Below, one piece after another: positions 1 to 9,742 of a stretch of 34,901 nt of DNA (position 1 is its first letter; each line of letters opens with the position of its first letter). A program made the position numbers and the translations under genes. The DNA lies in contig CAILXB010000031.1 in assembly GCA_903838025.1 (NCBI GenBank), positions 1-34,901 of the forward strand, in the 5' to 3' direction. Below the pieces are notes generated by a model that saw nothing but the letters and a program-made list of their open reading frames with translations, was not told where the DNA came from and did no database searches. This stretch comes from an uncultured Chlorobiaceae bacterium (GTDB lineage Bacteria; Bacteroidota; Chlorobiia; Chlorobiales; Chlorobiaceae).

Positions 1-698
1 CTACCAAGAAAAACCCCTACTCCATTGACGAGAACATCTGGGGTATCAGCATTGAGTGCGGTGTGCTTGAAGATCCGATTGTTGCACCTCCCGAAGATGC
101 CTACCAGATCACCACGTCACTTGAAAATGCGCCAAACACTCCAACGGTTGTTGATATTGAATTTGAAAAAGGTGTTCCCGTCTCGCTTGACGGCAAAAAG
201 ATGAGTGGCCTCGACCTCATCATCCGCCTCAACGAAATCGGTGCGGCCAACGGCGTCGGACGCCTCGACATGATCGAGAACCGCGTTGTCGGCATCAAGT
301 CACGCGAAATTTATGAAGCCCCGGCAGCAACCATCCTGCACTTCGCACACCGTGAACTGGAGCGCCTGACGCTCGAAAAATCGGTCTTCCAGTACAAGAA
401 GAACATCAGCCAGGACTACGCAAACATCATCTATAACGGACTCTGGTTCTCGCCGATGAGAAAAGCACTTGATGCTTTCGTCGATGAAACGCAGAACCCG
501 GTGACCGGTCTTGTGCGCCTCAAGCTCTACAAGGGTGGTGTTACCCTGCTTGGCCGCAACTCCCCGTACTCGCTCTACAACGAAGAGCTTGCCACCTACA
601 CCGAAGCCGACACCTTCAACCACAAGGCCGCAGCAGGTTTTATCCACCTCTATGGACTTGGTCTGAAAACCTTCAGCGAAGTGCACTCCGCCAAATAA
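1..698 (+). CDS. argG: Argininosuccinate synthase, C-terminal part (5' end outside window)
   Basis: This is the 3' part of argininosuccinate synthase, the cytosolic ATP-dependent enzyme that joins citrulline and aspartate in arginine biosynthesis. The reading frame is open from position 3 and the start lies upstream of the window, so the GTG at 63 is an internal valine. Recognisable family segments are the [15 protein letters not shown] stretch just inside the window edge, [20 protein letters not shown], the [11 protein letters not shown] strand and the terminal [15 protein letters not shown] helix that takes part in tetramer formation. The next plus-strand gene is argH, the following enzyme of the pathway, but an opposite-strand kinase gene lies between them. 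About 232 residues are visible, roughly the last 60 percent of a usual protein of about 400 residues. Confidence 0.96.
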   Translation, partial: TKKNPYSIDENIWGISIECGVLEDPIVAPPEDAYQITTSLENAPNTPTVVDIEFEKGVPVSLDGKKMSGLDLIIRLNEIGAANGVGRLDMIENRVVGIKSREIYEAPAATILHFAHRELERLTLEKSVFQYKKNISQDYANIIYNGLWFSPMRKALDAFVDETQNPVTGLVRLKLYKGGVTLLGRNSPYSLYNEELATYTEADTFNHKAAAGFIHLYGLGLKTFSEVHSAK

Positions 699-721
699 GA
701 GCCGCACCCATCAGCCATCCA

Positions 722-749
722 CGCAGGCCATACATACCCCCGGCCTGCG
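722..749. terminator. GC-rich hairpin between convergent argG and hybrid kinase
   Basis: A perfect 8-bp inverted repeat, CGCAGGCC (722-729) and GGCCTGCG (742-749), encloses a 12-nt loop in the 96-nt gap between the convergent ends of argG and the minus-strand kinase. No U-run follows on either strand, so it is not a canonical intrinsic terminator. Its position suggests a transcript end or RNA-stabilising structure shared by both genes. Confidence 0.4.
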
Positions 750-794
750 CGGCGGTGGCTTCTACTCTCGCCACGTTGCTCCTGTAGCGAAAAT

Positions 795-2861
795 TCAAGA
801 TTGACTCAGCATATTCTGCACCATCCTGGAGAGCGATTTAAGAGAGAAGGGCTTCTGGATAAAATTAACTCCTTCGTCAAGCAGGTTATTGTAAGCAACA
901 ATGTCGCTTGAATAGCCTGACATAAAGAGCACGTTGAGTGAAGGATTGATCGGTTGAAGCTTTTTGAAAAGATCACACCCATTCATTCCTGGCATGACGA
1001 CATCCGTCAAAAGAAGTTCGATAACTCCCGCCGACTCTTCGGCAAGCTGCATTGCTTCATGGGGTGAAGCTGCCGTGAGTACCCTGTATCCCTTATTTTC
1101 AAGCTCATCCTTACAGAGTACCAAAATTTCCGGCTCATCTTCAACAATTAGTATGGTTTCTTTGCCGTAGTGACCTGCGGATGACGATTGTTTGTGCGTG
1201 CCTCTCTCAACCTGTACCTCCTCCTGGTATCGTGGCAGGTGGATCTTAAAGGTGGTTCCCGCCCCCTCTTCGCTTCTGCACTCAATACAACCTTTGTTCT
1301 GTTTGACAATACCATAGACGGTCGAAAGCCCCATGCCAATACCTTTTCCTTTTTTTTGGGTGGTGAAAAAGGGTTCAAAAATATGGGGGAGATGCTCTTT
1401 TTCTATACCTTTGCCGGTATCAGTGACTGAAAGTGTTACGTAGTCGCCGGGAACTTTGCAATAATGGTGAGGAGTATGACTAATTCTGTGTTCACAGTAC
1501 TCGCCGATTTCAATGGCGATGCTGCCGACGTTGGTGATGGCGTCACGGGCATTGAGGCAAAGGTTGACGAGAATCTGGTCAAGTTGTGAAGGATCGGCTT
1601 TTACCAAAGCAGGAACGGTATCGGGCTGCCAGATAATGGTGATATTTTCACCAATCAATTGCTGCAGAACAGTGAGCATCTTATCAACCAGGGCATTCAG
1701 CTCTACAACTATTGGCATTACCGTATCCTTTCTGGCAAAGGCCAGAAGTTGACGGGTAAGATCGGCAGAACGGTTGGCCGCCACAAGAATGTTCTTGAGG
1801 TTGTATTGCAAGGACTCATCAGGAGCTGGCGTTTGATCGAGAGCCATTTCGATATTACCGAGAATCACACCAAGCATATTGTTGAAGTCGCGGGCTATCC
1901 CACCGGCCAGTTGCCCCACAAGATCCATTTTTTGCGATTGGGTCAATGCTTCCTGTATCTCATACATGCGCAGTTCTGCATGTTTGCGGGAAACAATATC
2001 CCATGCAACATCAGCAAGGCTTGTGAGTAGTTTGAGATCATGATCATCATAATCCTCCCGCTTGTTTCCTACTCCAAGAATGGCCATAACCTTGCCACCC
2101 TGAAACATGGGGACAAGAAGCGTGCGCCTGATTTCGGGATGACCGGCTGGCCACCCGATTTGCAGATATTCTTGTGCGCTGTAATCATTGATAATCATCG
2201 CCTGCTGCGGTATAATACCGCTCCATAATCCAGTGTCAGCCAATGGTGGATGCTGCATGTCAGCGTCCACACCAGACATCGTTTTCTGGATATTTGATGA
2301 AGCAACCCAAAAGGAGGGAGATGCGGGATTCTCTTTGATAATGTGACAGAAACCGATAGTACTCTCCGTAAGCTTTTCGGCTTCGTCAAGTGTGACTCTC
2401 AGGATTTCCTCTGCCAAATTGGACTCTGCCAGTTGGAGGATGCGCTGACGAAAGAGTGCAAGAGATTCAAACTGTTTGCGATCGTCGATGTCGATACCCG
2501 TTGCCATTAAAAAAGGATTGCCATCAATAATCAGCCTTTTGGCCTTCAAGAGAAACCATCGGAATTTTGCTCCACCACAAGAGTGTATCCTGACTTCGGC
2601 ATACTCTTCAACAGCGTCAGTCAAAACATGCTTGATTTTTTCCTCAATCAGTGGTCGATCGTCCGGATGAACGATGGTTATCGCGTCACTACCCGCTATC
2701 TCGCTGTCGGATTTACAGATAATTTCGTCACGCATAGAGGCATTCCATGCAGTAAATCGGCTGTTACTATCAACAATACAAATAACTCCGGGCGAGGCAT
2801 CAACAAGCGCCTGAATAAAATCCTCCCGATTTTTCAGCTTCTCTTTTTTTTCTTCCTGCAT
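795..2861 (-). CDS. Hybrid histidine kinase (PAS-GAF-HisKA-HATPase-REC) with Arg at the phosphoacceptor site
   Basis: Cytoplasmic-looking hybrid sensor kinase of 688 residues with no membrane segment. Order: PAS/PAC about 12-130, GAF about 150-290, dimerisation/phosphoacceptor helix about 310-375, HATPase about 420-545, receiver domain about 568-688. The ATPase looks intact (N-box N437, G1 box from D481, G2 box near 506-512), and so does the receiver (D620, K670). The H-box reads GGIARDFNNML, with Arg (R324, codon at 1890-1892) where the family has His. The paralogue at 20949-23033 has His there, so autophosphorylation on the usual residue is not expected. The ligand cannot be read from the sequence. 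The gene lies between argG and argH on the opposite strand. ATG start; no clear Shine-Dalgarno. The function could be a phosphoreceiver/pseudokinase role or a decaying copy. Confidence 0.93.
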   Translation of the reverse strand: MQEEKKEKLKNREDFIQALVDASPGVICIVDSNSRFTAWNASMRDEIICKSDSEIAGSDAITIVHPDDRPLIEEKIKHVLTDAVEEYAEVRIHSCGGAKFRWFLLKAKRLIIDGNPFLMATGIDIDDRKQFESLALFRQRILQLAESNLAEEILRVTLDEAEKLTESTIGFCHIIKENPASPSFWVASSNIQKTMSGVDADMQHPPLADTGLWSGIIPQQAMIINDYSAQEYLQIGWPAGHPEIRRTLLVPMFQGGKVMAILGVGNKREDYDDHDLKLLTSLADVAWDIVSRKHAELRMYEIQEALTQSQKMDLVGQLAGGIARDFNNMLGVILGNIEMALDQTPAPDESLQYNLKNILVAANRSADLTRQLLAFARKDTVMPIVVELNALVDKMLTVLQQLIGENITIIWQPDTVPALVKADPSQLDQILVNLCLNARDAITNVGSIAIEIGEYCEHRISHTPHHYCKVPGDYVTLSVTDTGKGIEKEHLPHIFEPFFTTQKKGKGIGMGLSTVYGIVKQNKGCIECRSEEGAGTTFKIHLPRYQEEVQVERGTHKQSSSAGHYGKETILIVEDEPEILVLCKDELENKGYRVLTAASPHEAMQLAEESAGVIELLLTDVVMPGMNGCDLFKKLQPINPSLNVLFMSGYSSDIVAYNNLLDEGVNFIQKPFSLKSLSRMVQNMLSQS

Positions 2862-3184
2862 GGCAGTTTCAGTAGTGTTTTGGAGGATCCAAGGATAATG
2901 GCGAGATGCTGGCTCGTTCTCTGCCCTTCTGGGATTTAAAAAAGAGCAGCCACATCACCATTTTTGCAAAGTACAATTAAATTTGAAGAATAACCTCATT
3001 CATTCACCGATAAATACTGCAAACAGGGTGGATAGTAATTTTTGAGAGGAGTTGCGCACGTTGCTTGAAATCAGTAGAAAAAAAGCCCACTCACCCGTCA
3101 GGGGCCAGTTTGCTGACACAAGGCAAAAAGACAAAAATAACTATCTTGAAGGACAATTAAATTTCCTAAACAATCAATACCTCT
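2862..3184. other. 323-nt non-coding divergent region between hybrid kinase and argH
   Basis: This is the only gene-free stretch over 300 bases. It separates the divergently transcribed kinase (minus) and argH (plus), so it should hold both promoters. The 12-mer ACAATTAAATTT occurs twice, at 2973-2984 and 3153-3164, the second about 20 nt before the argH start. I could not identify a convincing -35/-10 pair, an ARG box, a terminator or a conserved small gene. A TTG-started frame at 3052-3237 overlaps argH and looks like chance. Confidence 0.5.
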
Positions 3185-4567
3185 ATGAACAGCAAAAAAG
3201 AATTACTCTGGCAGAGCCGATTTTCATTACCCTTTGACCGCGACGCACTCTTGTTCTCATCGTCGGTTCATGTCGATAAAAAGCTCTATCGAGAGGATAT
3301 TCAGGGCTCTATTGCCCATGTCACCATGCTTTCCGAAGAGAATATTGTCAGTGTTGAAGATGCAGCCCAGATTATTACAGGACTCAGGGAAATTGAGAAT
3401 GAACTTACGACAGGGACACTTGTTCCCCACTGGGAGGACGAAGATATTCATACAGTCATTGAGAACCGGCTAAAAGAGAAGGTTGGGGCTGTCGCCGGAA
3501 AACTCCACTCTGGCCGAAGCCGCAACGATCAGGTAGCAACCGATACTCGCCTTTACATGCGTCGCCAGATTAACGAACTTCAGGAGGCCCTTGGAGGGCT
3601 GTTGCAAGTTCTTGTTGAAAAAGCAGAGTGCTACCACAAAACCATCATCTTCGGCTATACCCACCTGCAGCGGGCCCAGCCAATTTCCGCTGGCCACTAC
3701 TATCTGGCTTACTTTAACATGTTTAACCGCGACCGCCAACGGCTGCGGGATCTTACAAAAAGAGTGAATGTATCTCCTCTCGGTGCAGCCGCCTTTGCGG
3801 GAAGCACGCTACCGCTCAATGCACAAAGAACGGCAGTACTGCTTGGTTTTGACGATCTTTTTTCAAACAGTATTGATGCGGTCAGTGATCGCGATATTGT
3901 TATTGAGTTTATCTCCGACTGTTCCATGATCATGATGCATCTGTCGCGGTTTGCAGAAGACTTGATTCTCTGGAGCTCCTACGAGTTCGGCTATCTTGAA
4001 ATCAGCGACGCTTTTGCAACAGGGTCATCAATCATGCCACAGAAAAAAAATGCCGATATCGCCGAGCTGGTAAGGGGGAAAACGGGAAGAGTCTATGGGA
4101 ATTTAATGGCCATGCTAACCATCATGAAAGGACTCCCGCTCTCCTACAATCGCGACATGCAGGAAGATAAACAGCCTCTCTTCGACAGCGCGGAAACAAC
4201 GATCGAAAGTGTCACCATTTTTGCAAAACTGCTTGAGCATACCAAGCTGAAGGAAGAGCGGCTGGCCAAACTGACGGCGGAAGATCTCAGCCTTGCAACA
4301 GAAATAGCCGAATATCTTGTGCGCCGTCAAATTCCGTTCCGCGATGCCCACCGCATTACCGGTAAAATTGTTACCTGGAGCATCGCTTCGGATGTGACCC
4401 TGCCGAATATCCCGGTAGAAAAGTTCCGGGAGTTCTGTGAAGCTATTGATCCAGATATTTACGACTGCCTCAAGGCCGATGTGAGTGTGAACTCAAAAAA
4501 AACTCATGGCAGTTGCTCGTTTGACTCTGTTGCTCTCCAGATCGAAATGGCAAAAAAAGAGCTTTAA
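3185..4567 (+). CDS. argH: Argininosuccinate lyase
   Basis: Catalyses the last step of arginine synthesis, splitting argininosuccinate into arginine and fumarate. At 460 residues it has the full family length. Visible family landmarks are [12 protein letters not shown], the [11 protein letters not shown] segment with the conserved His, and the fumarate lyase signature [10 protein letters not shown] beginning at residue 280, whose flexible loop carries the catalytic Ser. The ATG at 3185 starts just before the typical N-terminal LWQSRF segment; no strong Shine-Dalgarno precedes it. Its TAA stop (4565-4567) overlaps the TAA of the convergent protease gene through the shared TTAA at 4564-4567. 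Partner argG is upstream on the same strand beyond the inserted kinase gene. Confidence 0.97.
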   Translation: MNSKKELLWQSRFSLPFDRDALLFSSSVHVDKKLYREDIQGSIAHVTMLSEENIVSVEDAAQIITGLREIENELTTGTLVPHWEDEDIHTVIENRLKEKVGAVAGKLHSGRSRNDQVATDTRLYMRRQINELQEALGGLLQVLVEKAECYHKTIIFGYTHLQRAQPISAGHYYLAYFNMFNRDRQRLRDLTKRVNVSPLGAAAFAGSTLPLNAQRTAVLLGFDDLFSNSIDAVSDRDIVIEFISDCSMIMMHLSRFAEDLILWSSYEFGYLEISDAFATGSSIMPQKKNADIAELVRGKTGRVYGNLMAMLTIMKGLPLSYNRDMQEDKQPLFDSAETTIESVTIFAKLLEHTKLKEERLAKLTAEDLSLATEIAEYLVRRQIPFRDAHRITGKIVTWSIASDVTLPNIPVEKFREFCEAIDPDIYDCLKADVSVNSKKTHGSCSFDSVALQIEMAKKEL

Positions 4568-6621
4568 TGCGATGAGGGCAGAGCTTTGGCTGGTGACACA
4601 GCCTCAAGCTCTGCCAAATCGGCAACCACTGCCACCGCCTGGTTGAGCACGGCGTCTTTGCTCGGCCCTATGGCGGTATCAGGCTCCTTGACCCACTCTT
4701 TTTCAATTCTTTTTATCGTCTCTGTTTCTGATTTGACGGCTGCATCCTGAAGCGACACCGCCTTCTTTTTACGGATCTGATCAAGGGCATCCAGATCACG
4801 CAGATAGCTCTGGTAAAGGATATCTTTCGATGAGCGTTCCTGAAATTTTTGTCGAAGTATCTCGATTTTTTCCGGGTTAATCTCTGCTGTGGGCGTATAA
4901 AATGAGCGTGTTATGGTACTCCATGGCAAACTGCTGGTATAGGTATCCTCTCCAATCCTCGACATATCGATCATGGAGGGCATGGCAATATCCGCCTCGA
5001 CCCCCTTATGCTGGGTGCTTCCTCCGGAGATTCGGTAAAACTTTGCTATTGTCAATTTTATCTCGCCAAGATCTTGCTGCTTTCCGGTAACAGAATCGGC
5101 TTTTGAAAGTTTGAGAAGGCTTTGTACGGTTCCCTTTCCGAAGCTCCTCTCTCCAACAATAACACCGCGCGCATAATCCTGGATGGCCGCAGCAAAAATT
5201 TCAGATGCCGAGGCGCTGTAACGATTGACCAGCACTACAAGGGGGCCTCCATATTGTACCCTGCTGTCTTCGTCTTTGAGTACCATTTTTCCACCAGTCG
5301 AGCTGCTGATCTGAACGACGGGGCCACCGGGAAGAAAGAGTCCGCTAACACTTACAGCCTCTTCAAGCGAACCACCTCCATTATCGCGCAAATCAATAAC
5401 GATGCCGTCAACATGCTCGGCATTCAGTTCATTGAGGATGCGGGCAACATCGCGGCTTGTGCTGTTATAATTGCCCGTATGCTGCTGCTCACCTTCAAAA
5501 TCAAGGTAAAACGAGGGTATGGTAATGACACCAATTTTTTTCCCATTTTCCAGGATAATGCTTTTCTTTGCAGCCTGCTCCTGCAAATCAACCTTGTCGC
5601 GAACAAGTTCGATTATTTTTTCCGGCCCGCGTCCGCCCTGACTTGCCGGAAGAATTTTCAGGCGGACAAGGGTACCTTTCTTTCCCCGGATCAACTTTAC
5701 CACATCATTGATTCTCCAGCCGAAGACATCAACAATATCAGCCACCCTCCCCTGACCAACACCAACAATCTTGTCCCCTTTTTTCAAGGTAGTGCTTTTA
5801 AATGCAGGCCCTCCCGGAATAAGCTCATTGACAACAGTATGCTCCCCTTCAGTCTGGAGTTTTGCGCCAATTCCCTCAAGTGAACGACTCATGTCGATCT
5901 GAAAGTTTTGAAACTCGTCCACAGAGAAGTAGTTTGTATGGGGATCGAACGATGTTGTCAAAGCGTAAGTATAAGCATGGAATGCATCTTCCGGCGTCTG
6001 GCGATTCAAAAGATTGAGTCGGCTTGTAAAGCTTTTTGCAAGCGATCCCCGAATGGTTTTGTCACTTTCTCCGGAATATTTCAAATTGAGCCACTGGTAT
6101 TTCAGCTCTTTTTTCCACAGATCGGTAAGCTGAAGCAGGTTGGCGGGCCAGGGATCGCTCTTGCGGTCAAGGTCGAGGGTTTCCGGTAACGAAAAATCGA
6201 GGTGCACCGTGTCGGCCTGAGCCTTCATGAAACGCATCTTTTCCCTTGCCCGCTTGAGAAAAAGGTTATAGATATCGAATCCGGCCGTTACTTTACCAAC
6301 AAGAAATTCATCATCAATCGTATTACCATACCTCTTTCTGAGGCGCTCAATATCGCTTGCCAGAAAATAGCTTTTGCTGCCGTCAAGGTTTTCTATGTAG
6401 CGGTTAAATATCTGCTGCGACAGGGAGTCATTAACCGAGACTTTTCTGAAGTGGTTCTGCAGCAGATATTTATTGATGGAGTTACAAGCCTCTCTCTCTG
6501 CGATGGTAGGCTTGAGGGTCGTCACAGCGCTGACCACCGCAGATTCCCTGCTGTTTCTGGCAATAAGCGGAGAAACACTTCCCGACGCGATGATAAAAAG
6601 AACGAGACTTTTTCTGAGCAT
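4564..6621 (-). CDS. prc: Carboxy-terminal (tail-specific) processing protease, S41A, copy 1
   Basis: Periplasmic Prc/Ctp-type serine protease of 685 residues. A hydrophobic N-terminus with a short basic start (MLRK) looks like a signal peptide. An N-terminal helical region (about 40-235) is followed by a PDZ-like region (about 240-325), the S41 protease core (about 345-505) and a DUF3340-type C-terminal extension. The catalytic Ser-Lys dyad is seen as S471 in [10 protein letters not shown] and K496 in FGKGTVQ, with the 25-residue spacing known from E. coli Prc. The family degrades or trims periplasmic proteins with non-polar C-termini. It is the last gene of a minus-strand set and is closely similar to the copy at 7509-9581, with the same catalytic numbering. 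Only 18 nt separate it from the methyltransferase gene upstream. Confidence 0.94.
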   Translation of the reverse strand: MLRKSLVLFIIASGSVSPLIARNSRESAVVSAVTTLKPTIAEREACNSINKYLLQNHFRKVSVNDSLSQQIFNRYIENLDGSKSYFLASDIERLRKRYGNTIDDEFLVGKVTAGFDIYNLFLKRAREKMRFMKAQADTVHLDFSLPETLDLDRKSDPWPANLLQLTDLWKKELKYQWLNLKYSGESDKTIRGSLAKSFTSRLNLLNRQTPEDAFHAYTYALTTSFDPHTNYFSVDEFQNFQIDMSRSLEGIGAKLQTEGEHTVVNELIPGGPAFKSTTLKKGDKIVGVGQGRVADIVDVFGWRINDVVKLIRGKKGTLVRLKILPASQGGRGPEKIIELVRDKVDLQEQAAKKSIILENGKKIGVITIPSFYLDFEGEQQHTGNYNSTSRDVARILNELNAEHVDGIVIDLRDNGGGSLEEAVSVSGLFLPGGPVVQISSSTGGKMVLKDEDSRVQYGGPLVVLVNRYSASASEIFAAAIQDYARGVIVGERSFGKGTVQSLLKLSKADSVTGKQQDLGEIKLTIAKFYRISGGSTQHKGVEADIAMPSMIDMSRIGEDTYTSSLPWSTITRSFYTPTAEINPEKIEILRQKFQERSSKDILYQSYLRDLDALDQIRKKKAVSLQDAAVKSETETIKRIEKEWVKEPDTAIGPSKDAVLNQAVAVVADLAELEAVSPAKALPSSH

Positions 6622-6639
6622 TGCTGTGTATGATTGTCT

Positions 6640-7158
6640 TTATGAGTAAACCCAGACTGAGGCTGGTGGAATATTTTTCATGACAAAGCGCCTTCTTGCC
6701 TGATTCTTGAAATCCACCTCACCAAGAGGGTTGTTGAGGCCATAAGTGTACATAACACACCACTTGAGAAGCCCGTTGCGGTAGAGCGTGTTGATAATGG
6801 GGACAAATGACGCTTTGAATGGATTGTTGATAAGTGGGATTGAGAGTACCAGCCCGAAGCGCTCGTCCACTTTTTTTAACTGCTCAAGTGCACATGAATT
6901 GACCGTCTTCAAATGGGGATAATTTTGCCGAAGCACCGCACAAAACTCCTGATCTATTTCAACCAGCAATGGGTTCAAACTTGAAATATGCTTTGTGATT
7001 GCTCCTGTACCTGCGCCGATCTCAATAACCGGAGTTTGATCCAGCTCTTTAATTGATTTGAAAATCGCTTTTGCCAAAAATTCCGACGAGGGTATGACAG
7101 AACCGACGCTCTGTGGATTTTTTAAATATTTTTTCAGAAACAGTATTTTTTTACGCAT
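6640..7158 (-). CDS. Class I SAM-dependent methyltransferase, phospholipid N-methyltransferase-like
   Basis: A 172-residue Rossmann-fold methyltransferase. The SAM-binding motif VIEIGAGTGAIT lies at about residues 44-55, followed by an acidic strand end (LLVEIDQEF). The N-terminus, FLKKYLKNPQSVGSVIPSS, resembles the rRNA adenine dimethylase/PmtA-like group (COG3963-type), whose members methylate phosphatidylethanolamine. The motif SIPLINNPFK sits where this group has its substrate-side loop. There is no signal peptide. It lies between tatA (23 nt upstream) and the first prc copy (18 nt downstream), so co-transcription is likely. The true substrate is unproven; an rRNA or small-molecule substrate is possible. 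Confidence 0.75.
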   Translation of the reverse strand: MRKKILFLKKYLKNPQSVGSVIPSSEFLAKAIFKSIKELDQTPVIEIGAGTGAITKHISSLNPLLVEIDQEFCAVLRQNYPHLKTVNSCALEQLKKVDERFGLVLSIPLINNPFKASFVPIINTLYRNGLLKWCVMYTYGLNNPLGEVDFKNQARRRFVMKNIPPASVWVYS

Positions 7159-7181
7159 GCAGTTGTGGTGTGTTGTGTGTT

Positions 7182-7397
7182 TTATGTTTTCTTGTCAGCC
7201 GCAACACCCTCGTCATCTTTCGATGCTACGGTATCGACGGCTTTGTTAAATTCGTTTTCAAGATCAGCTTGTGCTTTTTTAAACTCCCTCATTCCTTTGC
7301 CAAGCCCTCTGGCCAACTCTGGCAGTTTTGAAGGACCAAAGAATAACAGGACGACAAACAGGATAAGCAACAGCTCCTGACCACCCAATCCAAACAT
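7182..7397 (-). CDS. tatA: Sec-independent translocase subunit TatA/TatE
   Basis: A 71-residue TatA-type protein that forms the pore-like oligomer of the twin-arginine pathway exporting folded proteins. The sequence shows a short periplasmic N-terminus, one membrane helix (about residues 6-20), the FGP hinge directly after it, and an amphipathic helix with [18 protein letters not shown], followed by an acidic tail. A G-rich ribosome site (AGGGGG) lies upstream of the ATG, unusually clear for this window. tatB/tatC are not in the window, as is usual where tat genes are dispersed. It sits between the two prc copies and upstream of the methyltransferase on the same strand. Confidence 0.95.
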   Translation of the reverse strand: MFGLGGQELLLILFVVLLFFGPSKLPELARGLGKGMREFKKAQADLENEFNKAVDTVASKDDEGVAADKKT

Positions 7398-7508
7398 GAT
7401 AATTCCCCCTAAAAGTTTACGTAATCGATAAGACCTTTTTCAAAAAACACTTCTCGCGATCCCTTCTTGAGGTACTACGCTCTCCTCCTGATTTTCTTTC
7501 AACAAGCC

Positions 7509-9581
7509 TTAATTCAGCGAAGGCAACGTCCGGGTAATCGTGTGCCGTTGAATTGCTTTAAGTTCAGCCAGATCAGAAACAACTGCTGCGGACTGGTTGA
7601 GCACGGCGTCCCTGTTCTTGCCTTTGGTCGAATCCTGATCCACCACCCATTGACCCTCAATCTGCTTTATCTTCTCTATTTCCGATTTAAAAGCAGAGTC
7701 CTGAAGTGATACCGCCTTTTTTTTGCGAATCTGGTTCAGGGTATTCAAGTCGCGTAGATAACTTTGATAATAACGGCTCGTCAATGCCCGTTCCTGCTGC
7801 TTCTGTCGGAGCAACGCAATCTCTTCAGCTCTTACCTCTTCGGTCGGACGATAAAAGGAACGAGAAAGAGTACTCCACGGCAGGCTGCTGCTGTAGGTAT
7901 CCTCTCCCACAACCGAGGTATCAATCATGGATGGCATAAGAATGTCGGGCACAACACCTTTATGCTGAGTGCTGCCTCCTGAAATCCGGTAAAATTTTGC
8001 AATGGTAAGCTTTATTTCGCCAAGTTCAGGCTGTTTTCCAAAAAAAGCAAATGGCCTGAGCTCAGAGATTTTTTTGAGGCTTTGAACGGTACCCTTTCCG
8101 AACGTTCTCTCGCCAATGATAACTCCACGGCCATAATCCTGGATTGCTGCGGCAAATATTTCAGATGCAGATGCGCTGTAACGGTTAACAAGCACCGCGA
8201 GTGGTCCGCTGTAGAGCACCCTGCGATCTTCGTCCCTGAGCACCATTTTTCCCCCTGTCGAGTTACTGATTTGCACTACAGGGCCAGTTGAAATAAACAG
8301 TCCTGTAACATTCACCGACTCTTCAAGCGAACCTCCACCATTGTCACGCAAATCAATAACAATGCCATCAACATGTTCCGTATTAAGTTCATTCAGGATG
8401 CGGGCTACATCACGGCTTGTGCTGTTGAAATTGCCGGTGTTCTGCTGTTGACCTTCGAAATCAAGATAAAATGAAGGAATGGTGATAACACCGATTCGCT
8501 CTCCATTCTGGGAGATAATACTTTTCTTTGCCGCCTGTTCCTGCAAATCGACCTTCTCTCGCACAAGCATGACTATTTTAGCCGGTCCTCGTCCCCCCTG
8601 ACTTGCCGGGAGAATTTTAAGGCGGACGATGGTATTTTTCTTTCCACGGATCAATTTTACCACCTCGTTGATTCTCCAACCAAAAACATCAACAATATCA
8701 CCAACCTTTCCCTGACCAACACCAATAATTTTATCCCCTTTTTTCAAGGTATTGCTCTTGAATGCCGGACCTCCTGCAATAACCTCATTAACAACCGTAT
8801 ACTCGCTTTCGGTCTGCAGTTTTGCTCCAATTCCCTCAAGAGAACGACTCATGTCGATCTGAAAGTTTGCATATTCATCCGGAGAAAAATAGCTTGTATG
8901 CGGGTCAAACGATGTTGTCAGGGCGTAGGTATAAGCCTGAAATGCATCTTCCGGTTTCTGGCGGTTCAGAAGATTCAAGCGATTTGTAAAGCTTTTTGCA
9001 AGAGTTGCCCGGATGTTCTTGCTGTTTTCTCCCGAATATTTAAGGTTGAGCCACTGATATTTAAGCTCCTTTTTCCACAGTTCGGCAAGTTGACTCCGGT
9101 CAGCAGGCCATGGATCGTTTTTGCGGTCGAGGTCAAGGGTCTCCGGTAGTGAAAAATTAAAACGCACGGTATCAGCGGTTGCCTTCATATACCGCATTTT
9201 TTCTTTAGCCCGTTTAAGAAAAAAGTTGTAGACTCCAAAGCCGACATTTGCCTTGCCTGCAAGGAACTCATCATCAATGCGGTTTCCATAGACATGCCGG
9301 AGGCTTTCGACCTCGCTGGCCACAAAATAACTTTTGCTGCCGTCAAGATTGTCGATATAGCGATTGAGTATCTGTTGAGAAAGAGAGTCGTTAACCGATA
9401 TCTTTCTATAATGGTTCTGCAGAAGATATTGACCGATATATTTACTTGCTTCCTCCTGGGCGGCAGTTGGCCTGAGGGTCACGACCGCTATCGGCGCAAC
9501 GGTGTTTTCTGCGTGGAGTGTAGATACCGGCACAGTACTTCCCAATACAACAATCATGAGGAGCAAATTTTTTCTAACCAT
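7509..9581 (-). CDS. prc: Carboxy-terminal (tail-specific) processing protease, S41A, copy 2
   Basis: Second Prc/Ctp-type periplasmic protease, 690 residues from the ATG at 9579-9581. The open frame continues to 9668, but this start was chosen because MVRKNLLLMIV gives a normal signal peptide and aligns with the first residue of the neighbouring copy. PDZ-like region and S41 core are as in copy 1, with the same dyad (S471 in [10 protein letters not shown]496 in FGKGTVQ). No indels are apparent between the two copies until after the catalytic Lys. They differ mainly in the signal peptide, in a short insertion after the GTVQSL segment and in the C-terminal tail. Catalysis appears intact in both. 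It is the first gene of the set prc-tatA-methyltransferase-prc and is divergent from the aldolase gene. Confidence 0.94.
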   Translation of the reverse strand: MVRKNLLLMIVVLGSTVPVSTLHAENTVAPIAVVTLRPTAAQEEASKYIGQYLLQNHYRKISVNDSLSQQILNRYIDNLDGSKSYFVASEVESLRHVYGNRIDDEFLAGKANVGFGVYNFFLKRAKEKMRYMKATADTVRFNFSLPETLDLDRKNDPWPADRSQLAELWKKELKYQWLNLKYSGENSKNIRATLAKSFTNRLNLLNRQKPEDAFQAYTYALTTSFDPHTSYFSPDEYANFQIDMSRSLEGIGAKLQTESEYTVVNEVIAGGPAFKSNTLKKGDKIIGVGQGKVGDIVDVFGWRINEVVKLIRGKKNTIVRLKILPASQGGRGPAKIVMLVREKVDLQEQAAKKSIISQNGERIGVITIPSFYLDFEGQQQNTGNFNSTSRDVARILNELNTEHVDGIVIDLRDNGGGSLEESVNVTGLFISTGPVVQISNSTGGKMVLRDEDRRVLYSGPLAVLVNRYSASASEIFAAAIQDYGRGVIIGERTFGKGTVQSLKKISELRPFAFFGKQPELGEIKLTIAKFYRISGGSTQHKGVVPDILMPSMIDTSVVGEDTYSSSLPWSTLSRSFYRPTEEVRAEEIALLRQKQQERALTSRYYQSYLRDLNTLNQIRKKKAVSLQDSAFKSEIEKIKQIEGQWVVDQDSTKGKNRDAVLNQSAAVVSDLAELKAIQRHTITRTLPSLN

Positions 9582-9742
9582 TTTTTTTGCGTGGTGATTC
9601 AAGGGTTTAACGGCAGCATTCAAGCTGTTCTTGAATGAGAAAATAAATATACATATATTGAAAATCACTTAAAAAGCCTTTACCGGCAGAGCTCTTGTAG
9701 AGAAATTAATGCGCATAATAATAAATAAAAGAGAAGCTTTCA

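Noticed and set aside
3052-3237. 61-codon plus-strand frame before argH
   Set aside because: It begins with TTG, overlaps the argH start in another frame, has no ribosome site and no protein-like pattern.
5122-5883. Long 253-codon plus-strand frame inside prc copy 1
   Set aside because: It is the antisense shadow of a clearly real protease gene. It has no family pattern, and the matching region in copy 2 does not keep the frame.
9582-9668. 29-codon N-terminal extension of prc copy 2
   Set aside because: It would bury the signal peptide. The shorter start aligns with copy 1.
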